This document shows positions 48,393 to 61,400 of a stretch of 64,000 nt of DNA, piece by piece (the first letter of the stretch is position 1; each line of letters opens with the position of its first letter). The position numbers and the translations under genes were made by a program. Location of the stretch: the NCBI RefSeq assembly GCF_020921035.1, contig NC_063160.1, positions 23,221,095 to 23,285,094 of the forward strand, in the 5' to 3' direction. A model generated the notes under the pieces. It ran no database searches, was not told where the DNA came from, and was given only the letters and a program-made list of their open reading frames with translations. The DNA is from Rhodamnia argentea. Lineage: Eukaryota; Streptophyta; Magnoliopsida; Myrtales; Myrtaceae.

Positions 48393-50706
48393 TTAGCCTG
48401 AATTTATCTCCTTTTCCTTCGCTTTGCACATCTCCTCGGCTGATTTAACGAACTTCTTAGTCAAGTCATCTACCTGCAGAAAAAAAGAAGAGGAGATAAG
48501 ATGATTGCTTGACTTGCAATACAGATGATGAACCCATAACTCACCTCTTTCTCCAATTTCTTTGCATCATCCTTGGGGAAACTCGAACCAGCTTTCTTTA
48601 TTGTATCCAATGCCTGAAAATTTTGTGAATGAGCTAACTGCAACCGCAGGCTACTAAAACACCTTTACTATGTAAAAAACCACTATGCCGTTTACAGTAA
48701 GTGTTGTGTGGGCAAGTGACAAGCACGCCTTTCGCAAGAACGCCTCCTCAAACTAATGCCTTTTCTTTTCACACTTTGAAGGCTCGAAATATAACATTCA
48801 GTTCCTACTATCAAATGTGAAGTATTGGAAGACAATTTGCAACATGACCATATCAGGAACTACATGTAAAATTATCGCCCCTGACACACCTTCAAAAATC
48901 TGCAAGCAACCATTCTTTCAAATTGCAAGAATACTACTAAATGTTGTTGCACGAGAAGTTAGTACGCCCAAACAAACAGCACCACAACTTCCTTGATGTA
49001 TGCAACTTAGCAACTCCGTTCTGAGAAAAGCATCACCATGACTTCCGCAATAGTCTGTGCACCTTGAATTACACTAATCGAGTCTATGTTCCCAAAGGTG
49101 AACTTTATATTGCCCTAAACATCCCCATGACTTTGTATATGAGAACAGCAGACATTTTAGAGCTTCCATTCTCTTGTGAAAATAATGATCCCACTCCTTT
49201 GAAGTAGCATCTAAAGATCAGGTGACAACGAACTTTTTCAAAGTAAAAGCATGAGAATAACCCAAATATGAATGGATTGTATTCCAAGCAGATCAGAGGC
49301 TTGCATTATCCAGAAACACGGTGGAGTGAAGACTTTGTATTAAACATATATTCTGGATATCATCTTCGATGTACTACAGTTCACCATCACGATTTCTCGT
49401 ATTCATAATCAATCACTACAATGACTAGTCCTTCGCAACATGCACTTCATAGTCCAATCCTTGATAAAAAGGATCCAAGAAAATACCTTCTGGCGAGCCC
49501 TTCTTATACTCTGTTTAACATCTTCACAAGACTTGGCAACCACCTTAGTCATTGCCTGTACAGAGCCAAACATTGTTACAGACCAGAACAAACAGAAATT
49601 AACCGGAACAAAGATCAGCAATATCCTACCTGCATATGCTCTTTTGTCAACCTAACCACACAACGATGACAAGTCAATACAGGAAACTTGAAATACAACA
49701 ACTTACAAATAGAGAGAAAACTTGTAATTTGCATCAATATAAGTTGTTGATTCCAAATAAGCTAAATACAGAACAGGGCTTACGGAGGAATATTGGCAAT
49801 CAGACGCTGACCGTCCACCTGAGGATTTAATCCTAAAGGAGAAGAAACAATAGCTTTCTCTAATTCCTTCACTGTCTGCAGGAGAGGGGGGATAATCCAT
49901 TAGACAAACAGATGCAGAAAGTTCCAGTTGCAGTCACAAGGATATGAAAGAAACCCAGATCACATGCAATGGTATAAAGAGTACATTGACAAACAGAAAA
50001 ACAAACAGGCTTATTGCACTGAGGAATAGAAGCTCATTACATTTGGATCATAAGGATTGACCGACAGCGTCTTCGGATCAACCACTGACACGACCGCTAA
50101 CCTATTCAGAGGCATCTTTACTCCACTTGTCTCCACTATAATGTGATCGAGTATCCCTGGCAAAATCATCACACGGGGTAATCGATTGTTAGGGAAAAAA
50201 AAACATGAAATTGACGATCGCATCGAGTCCAGTAAAACCAACCAGCAGAGGCCCTTCCAGTTCTAAGTTTCACTAATTCGCGCGATAACGCCACAATGGC
50301 AGCATCCATTTGGGACTTGGCAGCTTCCTTAACACTAGGCCCAATGTCCGTAACGACATCAACGGAACCAGAGGCTGAATCATCCTCTAAAACACGCGAA
50401 CCAAACAAAACCATGAGCAACTCGCAGTAACGAACCTGGTTGGCCAGCCAGCCCAGATGCCATTTGCTGTTCAATGCGTAGAAGAGAGAGATGGGATTTA
50501 CTTGATTTTCTGCCTTTGGCGAAGCCTCTGGCGTCTAATCTGATGAATTCAGCGGGCGCGAGGGACGGAGGTCCGATCCGTAGATCGGGATCGGACAAGA
50601 CGCCGGAGCGAGCCACGGGAGAGAAATCGCAGCTCTGGAGGTTGACGCAGCACCGATGGAGGAGGATGCTTCGACGTGAAAGTGCGCGTCGCAAGCACAT
50701 GGCCAT
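48393..50706 (-). CDS. RRF: Ribosome recycling factor, organellar (probably mitochondrial)
   Basis: Eight exons are inferred, in coding order: 50706-50502, 50386-50243, 50156-50041, 49875-49784, 49651-49630, 49555-49487, 48613-48545, 48473-48393. They give 265 residues with consistent phases. The first 70 residues are Arg- and Ser-rich without acidic runs, as in a mitochondrial presequence. The rest is a full RRF: ALSRELVKLRTGRASAG, the conserved MPLNRLAVVSVVDPKTL, NIPPLTKEHMQ, SIRRARQKALDTIKKA and the C-terminal EEMCKAKEKEI. RRF splits the post-termination ribosome with EF-G. It matches recalled At3g01800. One exon is 22 nt. It is divergent from CSN3, whose start lies 1.5 kb away. Confidence 0.94.
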
Positions 50707-52206
50707 GGTTCTCTATTCGAAGTTGAGTCAGGGGAGCTGGGTAGGGTTTTAGCAAATGGCGAAACAGGGTTTAGTCGTCTTCTTCGCGCTTTGACTGGGA
50801 GTGGGGAGGGGACGATGTGTCCATATCCATGGCAGAGGTTCGAATCCCCGAGCAAGCAAACTTTAAACATTCATTTCCAGTCGATTAGCAATTGACGCAA
50901 TTGATAATTCGTAATAAAATAAGTTTGCAAGTGATAGTTTTATGTCGTTCGATTCCAAAATTAAATTATACTATTATGAAATGTGCATATGCAAAGCTTT
51001 TATGAAAATTTACGATAAAGGAGCAACGCAAAATTCATGCGATTTTGTCTTACCTTCTTTCATGCGATTTTCTCGTCTTCGCAAGAAAAAGTCTAAGAAA
51101 AAATAAAATGCAGTCGGACTTGCCCGTACTTTGCAGTTGCAATCTCCCTCGTGTAAGAGTCCGGAGATTTTCAATGCATAGAGGATCGAGGACGATTCGA
51201 GGAAATCGAGCGAGTCTTTCTTGTAAACTATAGAATATTCCTAGGGGCGATATAAGAAATGTACATTATTGTCAAGTTTTCTCGCAATTAATACTGTTAG
51301 TTAGTTGATAGATAGAGAGATAAAACCTCAACTTTATATTAAAAGGAGATCTACTGTTGTAATTGCATGAACATATGTATATATAAGGTCTCCTCCCTTA
51401 TTTGTATCATCATATTTGTAATCACCAAACGGATTCCGGGAGCACTTCTGGATCAGAAATTCTACTCTGTCGGTGTTGTCATGCTTGCCACATTTTCAAC
51501 CAAAAAAGAAAAAGAGAGAGATAATGATACAAATGGCCCTTGAAGTTTAATTCGATGTACAATGTGATTCTTGAATTTTTAATTTGACCAATATAATCTA
51601 TGAATTTTAACCATGCACAATGCGGTACATGAATTTCTAATATGACCAATATAGTACTTAAACTTTTGAAACATATTCAACTTACTCCTTGAATTATAGA
51701 AAGATGTTCAAGGCAATCTTTCCATCGATTCAAGTTCGGGGACTTCATTTGACATTTTCGTATAGTTCGAGAACTAAGTTGATCATATTCTAAAAGCTCG
51801 AAGATTACATTAAACAAGTTGAAAGTTCAAGGATCACATTGCATGTTTGGCTAAAGTTAAGAGATTATATTGGTCAAATTAAAAGTTCAATGAATACATC
51901 GTATATCGAGCCAAAGTTTGGAGACTGCTTGTGCTATTTTCCCAAAAAAGCAATTCCCTTTTTTTACAACTATTTGTATTAAAAAAAAAAAACGGAAAGC
52001 ATTTTCGTCGCCCAAACGGGCCGTCGTTTTCAAGCAAAATGCACATCCAAAGGCAAAGGCCCCTCTTTAGCTCAGCCCGATGACTCATCGACTCCGCCGA
52101 TTCCAAAATCGAGTCGCGCTTCTTCCCCCACCCGCTTCCCTTCCATTCCGCCGGATCCTCCGACTCTTCACGTAGCTTCCGTAGACACTGAGCTCTAGAG
52201 CGAAGC
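50707..52206. promoter_or_regulatory. Head-to-head intergenic region between RRF and CSN3
   Basis: This 1.5-kb region must hold the promoters of both divergent genes. The left 170 bases and the right 150 bases are GC-richer and probably leaders. The middle is AT-rich and carries a foldback MITE (51526-51937). No open frame here looks coding. Near 50833 GGTTCGAATCCCCG resembles a tRNA T-arm but no tRNA can be folded around it. Confidence 0.5.
51526..51937. mobile_element. Foldback MITE (inverted arms of about 88 bp)
   Basis: The left arm (GATACAAATGGCCCTTGAAG..., TTTTTAATTTGACCAATATA) at 51526-51613 is inverted in 51849-51937 (ATATTGGTCAAATTAAAAGT... CTTGTGCTAT), with a 19-base core identical over nearly all positions. 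Internal sequence carries further copies of the GACCAATATA-type module. No coding capacity. The right arm ends about 270 bases before the CSN3 start codon. Confidence 0.75.
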
Positions 52207-55200
52207 ATGGGATCGATGGAAAACCTAGTGACCCAAATCCAAGGGCTCTCCGGCAGCGTCGAGGACATCGCTCACCTGCACAACATCCTCAAGCTAGCCG
52301 ATGAGGCGCTCCACTCCGAGTCGAGCATGCTCAGTGCGGTCCTCGACCAGGTCGACCCCGCCAGGCACTCCCTCGGCTACCTCTACATCCTGTGAGTCTC
52401 GGTTCGCTCTCTCCTCCTCCGCCATCGCCGCTGAAACGATCGCGATTCCGTCGAACTTCGCTGCATTGAGCTAGCTAGGGTTTCGGAGATCCTTCGACGG
52501 TCCCTTTCGGTGTCAATGCCTTTGATAGGCTCGTGCTTAGAGTTTGGGACGATGTATCGATTGGGATTTGATTGCGCGATGTGCTTAATTGTGCAGTTTC
52601 TCAGTTAGCCAACTAGGGATCGGACGGTGTTATACTTGGGAAATCAAACTCGTTTAAAATAATTGCTGGAACTACTATTTTTCATTTCTCTACCAGATAT
52701 TGGTGAAATGGTGAATTTGGAAGCGCTAGAAGTAGTGGCTGCTATTGCAAAGATGGCACTTATAGATTTGAAAATATTGTACTTCTGTGGAGGCATTGAG
52801 GGTAGGAAAAGAGTAGAGATTGTGTGGCATTTGTGGTGAAATGTGCTGATTTAAGCATACTCAGAAAATGCTTTCTCGAGACATTCTTCTTGTGTTGCTA
52901 CTCACATGATTGTGGTGTCATATATTTCTGAATATGCAACAGAGAGGCCTTCACGTCCGGTCCAGTTTCAAAAGAGCAAGCCCTTACCCTCGTTCCAATT
53001 CTTGCCAGATTTATCAATTTCTGTGATGCACAACAGATTCGTCTGGCTCCTGATAAATGTACCCATCTATACCTCAAAACAATCTGCAATTGGCTTTGTA
53101 TTGTTAAACATTGGATGCTAACTCACAGCATTGATTCTTCTTATTGAGCTTGCAGTTGTCTCTGTCTGCAAAAGGTTCAAGGATCATGTTTTGTTGATTG
53201 AATCCCCACTACGTGGTGTTTCTCCGATGCGAACAGCTGTCCGAAAGCTTCAGACTACCTTTGAACATTTGACTACCTTACACCCAGAATTTCTCCTTCT
53301 TTGTTTATTGTCCAAAAGCTATAAAATAGGTCTATCCGTTTTGGAGGATGATATATTTGACATTGATCAGCCAAGGGACCTTTTCTTATACTGTTATTAC
53401 GGGTGAGCTTAGCTTCTATGTTTATCTATTTTTCTCCAGTGTACATTTTGCACATTTGTATTCAAGTAACGTGCATTAAGTCCATGATCTGGCTCATGGG
53501 ATGGATGTTTGAAGTATAAACTGGGGTGCCAGGTCTACTAATACTACTTCCATTTTTGTTGTTCCATTAAATTTTCTTCTCAATGATTGCATGAAAAAAT
53601 GTGCTAGAAAAAAGGTGTCTGTAATATCTGATACGATAGAATGTGGCATGGTCGTCTGAGCTTCTACTTTAGGCCCAAAAATGGCACTTGAGGCGCGTGC
53701 AGGAAATATTTTCAACAGCAAAGAAATAACTAAGCATCATCCCATGATGTGGGGCTGGCCATACTGTCCACCACACAAACCAAGAAATAAACTTTGAACA
53801 GGATTAGTTTCTCCAGTTCTCAAATTTTTCCAATGTGAAGTGAGGTTCCAATGAGAAAATTATCTGATGTTATGCATATTGACTGTATAGGTTATCCATG
53901 GAATTAACGAAAGTGTGAACAGGATCAGCCTTGTGTATCATAGAATGTTCAATTTGAAGCGGTGAAATCTGATGTTTCATATGCATCACAAAAACAAATG
54001 GGTGGTTATTTTGGCGAGTCCCATGATGTGGTTTTATTGTCTTTGGAAGAACCTGGCTTGTATATTCTTGGATTTTTTGTTTACTTGAAGAGTATTTTCT
54101 CTCGATTGATTGCCCTTTTTGTTTGTGAGGATGAGCTTTGAATGTTTTGCATTGATAATTCTATCCTTTCCCATTTTGTCTGCAAATAGGTTTTTAACAT
54201 GTCTTGTGTGTTCAGTTATTTTATATTGATTGATATTTACTTTGGTTGTAGGGGTATGATATGCATAGGTCAAAAGCGTTTTCGAAAAGCGTTGGAGCTT
54301 CTTCACAATGTAACTTATCTACATGCATCTACTGAAATTTTGTAAATTATTTTGCAGTTCCATGTTATGACCACTTTCTTCGGATGTCATCTCACATTCC
54401 AGGTGGTTACTGCTCCAATGAACATAATCAATGCTATTGCCGTTGAAGCGTATAAAAAGTACATACTGGTTTCACTAATACATTATGGTCAGGTACTTGT
54501 TCTGCTAAATGTGTGCTTAGATCCTGTTCAAACTTGTTTTAAATGATAATTAAAGCATTTTAGTTTTCTACTTTTCCTCTCGATAATATTTTTCTTATGG
54601 CAGTAGTATTTCTTTCCATGATACTGTGCTGGTTTGTTTTGGAGACAATGTATGTGCTAGCTGAAATTTTCTTTTTTGAGAATGATGGATATCTTGAACT
54701 TTTCTTCACAGTTCTCAACTAGTCTTCCCAAGTATGCTTCTTCAGCGGCTCAAAGGAACTTAAAAAACTTCTGCCAGGTATGTCAGATTCTATAAAGCAT
54801 CTATTAATAGCATATAGTGGGTCCCTCGGATGTTGATGGTTTTTGTTTTGTGTGGGTAATAAAGTTGAGATTAATCGACAATTTATAACCGCGTATATTC
54901 TCTCCCTATTTCGAAGGATATTTATTTGTTGGATTAACTGCCTATTGCCTGATGATTTCCATTCTTACCAATTCAAAGTCCAAGCTAACTTTTGTGCATA
55001 TTGGAAATTTTGAAGACTTAATTGAAAACATCTGTGTGAGTATCATGTTGTAGAATTTTGAATCTGTATTGAAAGTATTCATGCTTATGTTTAGTTTGGT
55101 TATTGTTCACTGACATGACTTCTAATAGGATATCAAACCTGGTGGTTTCAACTTTGCCTGTAAAGTTTAATACTAGTATTTGGCACCTGTTGAACAGTTG

Positions 55201-56923
55201 ACCTAGTGTTTACGAGCTGTAAGACCTTATTGCTTTCAAAGTTGCTTTACACCTTCTCCTACTGCTTAGGAAAGAGATTCGAGTGGAATATTCATGCTTT
55301 AAGTGATATATATGTTTTCAAGCTTGTGACCACAGAAGCACGATTAGAAATTGCTTGTTTCTAGTGACAATATCGTGCATTCAGTTTTAATGAGCTTGAA
55401 CAGAAATTTGAAGCAGAAGCCCCTGTAATTAGAAAAGCCAGAAGGTAAAGTTCCCATGAAAACAGTTTGCTCTGCAGGCGTTTCCTTTCTGTACTCGCTG
55501 CATGTGTGTTCTATTTGTACTGAAGGGCAACTGAACATTTCCTTTCATTTGATGATCCTGTACTTGAGGCATCTCTTGATTATTGTTCCGTTTTTTGTTC
55601 TTCTTCATGATGAACCCAGCTTCTCTTATTATTATTCTGTTTACCTTGTGCCCTAATCAGCCCTATATAGAGTTAGCGACTACTTATAGCTCGGGTAAAA
55701 TTGCGGAGTTGGAGACATATGTTCAGACAAATAGGGAGAAATTTGATAATGTAAGTACTGAACATCTGCCCCTTTTCTTCTCTACTTGCCTCAACAGCTA
55801 TTGCAAGGCATGTTTATGCACATGAGAAATGATTATGATTTCCTTTCAGGACAAAAATCTTGGTCTGGTTAAGCAAGTCGTATCTTCCATGTACAAGCAT
55901 AACATCCAGAGGCTGACTCAAACTTACTTGACTCTCTCACTTCAAGATATAGCCAGCACAGTGCAATTGGGTAGCCCAAAGGAGGCAGAGATGCATGTTC
56001 TGCAAATGGTACTTATAATAGTAGACCATTTGTTCCCTTTTCTATTTTTTAGTAAATTGCTCTTAAACTGTCTCTAAAACAATAAGTGTTTAATTTTTAG
56101 ATTCAAGATGGTGAGATCTTTGCAACCATAAATCAGAAGGATGGAATGGTTAGGTTCTTGGAGGATCCTGAACAGTATAAAACCTGCGAGATGATTGAAC
56201 ACATCGACTCCTCAATCCGGAGGTACAGTTTTTTGGACAGTACATACTGCTGTGCCCTTTCTTACGGCACATCATCTCTCCAGGATTGTCTGAAGTCAAA
56301 TTATGTTTTTCTCCAATGGCCACATGTTTCTTTTGCTCGACTCATTTCCTGGTGATCATTTTGATCAACGGTTGCCCAGGTCCATGTTTTAATGAGTACA
56401 TTGTCAAAGCATGTTAAGTTGCACCTTCTATCCATCAAAATCTTGTTACACTTTCTTAAAACCTCATTTATCATTGGAGGTCCTCTTAAGCAACTGCTGG
56501 AGTTGTTACCGTGGTAGCGGTCAACGTTAACAGTCAGTTGCTGTTTTGTGTTGATTTCTATTTGATCTGGTTAATTTCATCGCTGGACCACTAGTATTAT
56601 GAAGAGGATAGAACTTTTTTCTACTCTTTTCTCCTATGGAGATGCTTGCACAATTGCACGCCCAGTGTAAAGTCAGAGGCTTCAAAGTAGAATATACTTA
56701 TATCTGTATTTTGTCAGGATAATGACACTGTCCAGGAAACTGAATGCTATGGATGAGCTAATGTCATATGATCCTCTCTACCTAACCAAGGTAAGGACAT
56801 GCTTTCAGATTTTTAGGCGAATTACTGTTGTTTCTGATGGTTCTGTTTCCTCAGGTTGGGAGGGAGCGACAGAGATTCGACTTTGATGACTTCGATACAG
56901 TTCCCCAGAAATTTCCTATCTGA
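52207..56923 (+). CDS. CSN3: COP9 signalosome complex subunit 3
   Basis: Eleven exons are inferred: 52207-52391, 52943-53058, 53156-53402, 54252-54309, 54403-54492, 54712-54777, 55661-55750, 55850-56008, 56101-56222, 56718-56790, 56855-56923. They total 424 residues with all phases matching, the usual CSN3 length. Landmarks are [52 protein letters not shown], the PCI-domain region [20 protein letters not shown]...[25 protein letters not shown] and the end [11 protein letters not shown] is the nuclear complex that removes NEDD8 from cullin ligases; CSN3 is FUS11 in Arabidopsis (At5g14250). Structural, non-catalytic role by family knowledge. Confidence 0.96.
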
Positions 56924-58414
56924 AGATATGCATATGGGACGGAAATGTTAATTCCGTTAGAAAATCAACCTCCCATTGTTCCACCGGCTCAATTTGCTTG
57001 TGATTGAGATAGAAGAAGCGGATATCTGTAATGAAAATTCTCGTAGTCATGAAATTAGAAGCAAGTTGAGTTTCCTCCGCTGAAAATTTTCCCCAGTTTT
57101 GTTCTTTTTCGGCACTAAATTTTCAAGGTATTACTTGTAACGTGCCAATTAGGCCCCATTTGGTTGAAGAAAAACAGGTTTTTGGTTGAAGCACTGTCCG
57201 ACTTTCCATGTGGAACGTTGCGGTGGACAAAGAAATTTTTTCTCGTTTTCCTGAAAATAGGCAAGAATGAGGAAAATAGATGCTCTCAGCATCTTCCTAA
57301 TGGGAGCTAATCTAATGTATGGGAGCTTTGGCTCAGGAATAAATTCGTTTTCCTTCTCTTGAAATCCCTCTCTTCTTTTTCCCTTTCAGGAATCTGCTTA
57401 TCAATCCAATAGTTGTTCCCATGAGTGCTGTTGTTACATTCCAATTTCCTCAAACAATTTCCAGGGTAAATGAACCCCAGAAAACAGCTTACTTTTTTCT
57501 CGATCCTTGGAGTTCGGAGGAACAACAGACCTGCTTGCGAACATTGGCCTTCGGTTAATAACCTAGAAATGGGTCATGTGGCATGCACGTGTATATCTAC
57601 GACGGCAGTCTTTGGTGCGTGAACTAATGGATGGCGAGAATGGCGGAATTCATTCGCCAGACGTTTTTGGGGAATGAAGAGGAGACGATTAGTAAATAGC
57701 AGTCAACAGAATTGTTGATTCAAGGAGAGGTGCAGTTGTCAGAACTTTTGGCTCGATACTACTTAACTGCGTCTTGGGTGTCATCATCCGGTTCATTTCT
57801 CAGAATGGTCGGTCCATAGCCAAAGTTTACATGCAAGGTCTATAAACCAGCACTGCATCTCACAGAACAAAATGCCCTTGCCCCATGTCATCCATCCACA
57901 AACTTATCCAAGAAGAATGGCAAGTCTTCGAAGCTGATAATGCGTGAAGCGCATCGATTGAGCCTTATCATGGCTATTCGAGCTAAGGATATTAAGCTTT
58001 AAAATCGAAATCTTGGGCAAAAGAATTCATCTTTCACACAAAGGCCGCCGTTTGGACAGTTTGCAAATGCGAAACTCTTCTGGTCAGCAAGGAAAAAAAA
58101 AACAGAAACTTTCCATATTATACAGGAGTCCCCATAGATGTTCTGGGACTTCTACAGGATAAAAATCTCCAAAAGAATGGACGAGTTCATTGTTGATCGT
58201 CTGAATGAACAACAGACTAATGGTACTGCTACAAAGATGTACAACAAAATCTTCCTCCTAGCAACCGCCACCTCTTTCACAAACACCCAACTCGGGGAAA
58301 AAAGGGTAAATCTGTCACTAATCAAGTCATCCCCCCATTGCAAACCCACTGAATAGTAGGGATAAGATTAATACGAGAAAAACAAAAAATCAAAACCTTC
58401 TAAGAAAAAGCAAA
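56924..58414. other. Convergent spacer between CSN3 and TPLATE
   Basis: 3' UTRs of both genes occupy the ends. The middle has only short spurious frames. I see no repeat or RNA gene. Confidence 0.5.
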
Positions 58415-61400
58415 TCAATTAACCTTGGTGCTATCTTTACACAACATGTGCCACTCCTGTAGAACAGCCGCTTGAAGAGCCATATGCTCGACTTCCTCCG
58501 CGGTCAACTTTGAGAGGGTTGCAGGTCCCTTAGGTTCTTCCTTCTCCGCGTCTTTCTTCTTTTCCTTCTTTTTCTTCCTTTTCCCTTCGTCTTCCACTTC
58601 TTCCTCATCTTCATCCTCATCTTCTTCCTCTTCATCATCGGATTTTGGAGTCTTGGGAGGAGGCTGGGCTGCCTTTAACAAAGCTATCCTTTCCATCGAT
58701 ATCCTAAGCTTCTCGGCAGCAGCCACTTTCACTTCATCTTCAGGCATATACTCAACACCCCCATCAGTAAGGTCGTCCAACCAGCCCTGAAGATCGGATT
58801 CTATGACCTTCGTAATTGATGCATCAGAAGCTCGGACAACAAACTTGCACATCATAGTAGTTGTCTCGTCGCCCAGGTCCACATTTCTGCTCACTTCACT
58901 GGCTCCAAAAACCATCATGCCCAAGAAGCCTCCATACCAAGTTTTTGCAGCGAAGCAAAGCTGTGTCAAATATCATAGTAGCAACTTAATGTTAGAATAA
59001 CTAGACAGTGGCTAGGGGTTCAGACAATACTGAGCGCAGAGACATCACAACTTATGTACCAACTTATCCAGACGTCTAACAAAACTACAACAATCTCAAT
59101 TTGGCACATATAGAGGCATCACTTTCAAAATTTCCTATTACAATAATTCATGCGTTTGTACATGGTTTTGGTCTCAAATTTACTCCAGGATAATCAACAA
59201 TAAAGATCAAAGATGAATGGCATCTATAATTGCACATAAATTTTCAACCTACCAGCTTAAATGGCAATTGTTCCACAGAGAGAGAGAGAGAGAGAGAGAG
59301 AAATGGTAAGTAATAAGTCTAATATCCTACCTGAAAGCCTGCCACCGTGCGGATGATGTGTGAGCAAACTCTGTGGAAAGGCTTGGAAGACAATGACTTC
59401 AGGCCACTCAAGAAAGGAGAAGCCCCATACTGCTGTGCAGCTGTTGCTTTAAATCCACTTCCCTCGTAGGTATAAGTACCGGTTAACTCTACAATAGCTG
59501 GTAAACTAGGCCAGAGACGGAAAAATTCAACAGGTGAAATTTTATGAGGCAATAGAAGCTCCGTCAGAGGAATTTTGTAAGGCTGACACCTCAAAATTAC
59601 AGGTTCACCTAGTTCTGGCCTTAGACTTCGCTTCTGCCTGACAATCTGTGGATCCTCTTCAGCATAATCACCGTCATAATCACCAGCAGCACCACTTCCA
59701 TAAAAGGGGTAGTATAAAACTTGAACCCATAGGGCACTTCTCTCAAACTGAGAGACACCCACTGTCACACTACAGAGAACTGGATCCTGGGAATAGATCA
59801 CCAAGATTAAAGTAATAATTGATTTACATGTACCGTCTGACAGTAAATAATACCCAACTGCCTACTTTATACAGCCAATCTTTTTCTTTTATGGATAATC
59901 TATATAGCAAATCTTTTCACACGGGAACTCCAGAAATAGAAAATAAAACTGATTTTGCAACTGGGGATAACTATACAGACCAGGCTAAAAGACCAAGAAA
60001 GAGGACATTTGTTTTCTCAAGTTCTCTTCTCCCATAATGATAAGACATTACCTCTACCATAATAATTGATGGAAGACTTAATTCAACATAACATTCTCCA
60101 GCTCATGGATTAGCAATTAAAATTTCAAACACATGCAGTCAGTATGGACCTATAATAGGAAACCAGTAACCACAAATGAAGGGATCTAAAATATAGGGTA
60201 TATGAAAAGGGACCTGCGAAACAAGATTGCGCAATTGCCGAACAGCCTGCGGAGACCCATCCATGTAGTACAGCGCACCAGATAATCCAACTCTAATGTC
60301 AACCCGGTTCAGTTCAAGTTCAGTTAGATTCAACACCTGAAATAACTCCGTCAAATTAGCATGATATTCCTTCACAACTGGGATTATAGAAGAGTTAACA
60401 ATCAGGAGCAGTGTAAAACTAATGAAAAGAAATGCATTGATTCCAAGGTGTTTCTATCTTCTAATAAAATTGAGGCTGATGAACACCCATGTTACATATC
60501 TGCTAAGACAACTGAACATAGAAATGCTCTCTATCTTCAGTAAGCATGAGCAGAAATAAATAAAGCATTGTAGTAACTTTGCTGGCTGTCTAAATCAACA
60601 GAATATAAAGTTGCGAAATTACACTGCCATGCAGTGACATAAAACCCAGCAGAGAATGATAGTGATGCCAAAAGCTACATTCATGTGACTTGGAAGATGA
60701 GTTAGGTTTTGGTCCTGCAGTAAGGTACCCTCACCCCATATCAGTGTGAGCACAACAGTCTCAATTTCAGGTGCTAGGAAGAGCATGATAGATTGATTAA
60801 CAATTCATCCCCGAGTTTTATAGCCACTATTGCCATCTTTCATTCTTTTGCCAATGTAGGACAAATAACATGTTCTTATCCTGCTTAGAAAAATGCAATC
60901 AAACATTTACAGGAGTTATTATCTCACAGTATGTAGTCTGGCAACCACAACTTAGGCACCAAATGCACACCAACTAAAACCAGAATGCACCTTTAAATGT
61001 AAAGTGATCTTCCCATCACCCGAGTCTGCCAAATGATATGCTTCCACGTAGCAAGGATCACTGCTTCCAGTCAAAGTAATTGCAGTTGGTGGAACCTTAA
61101 GTGAGGTAGAGTCAATTCCCTTGGTCAGCAGTAAGGTTAGTTCACTTGGTTGCGGCCTCCAAAGTTCCAAGATAGCCTTATGAACTAATCCTTCTAACTT
61201 TCGGTCCTGAGCAGCAGCAGCTTCATAGAACTGAACAGTTAGCTTATGATGGCTAAACGGGTAATCACCTCGGGCTTCGCTGACTCCAGCCCACCTGAAA
61301 GAGGCATATATTTGACCCTAAATATGCACAAAAATAATTTGATAACAAAGACAAGATCCGCGACAAGCTAGAAATTTTTGAAAGGAATCGAAGATTGTCA

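Noticed and set aside
50825-50860. GGTTCGAATCCCCG as part of a tRNA gene
   Set aside because: No acceptor stem, D-arm or anticodon arm can be paired around it.
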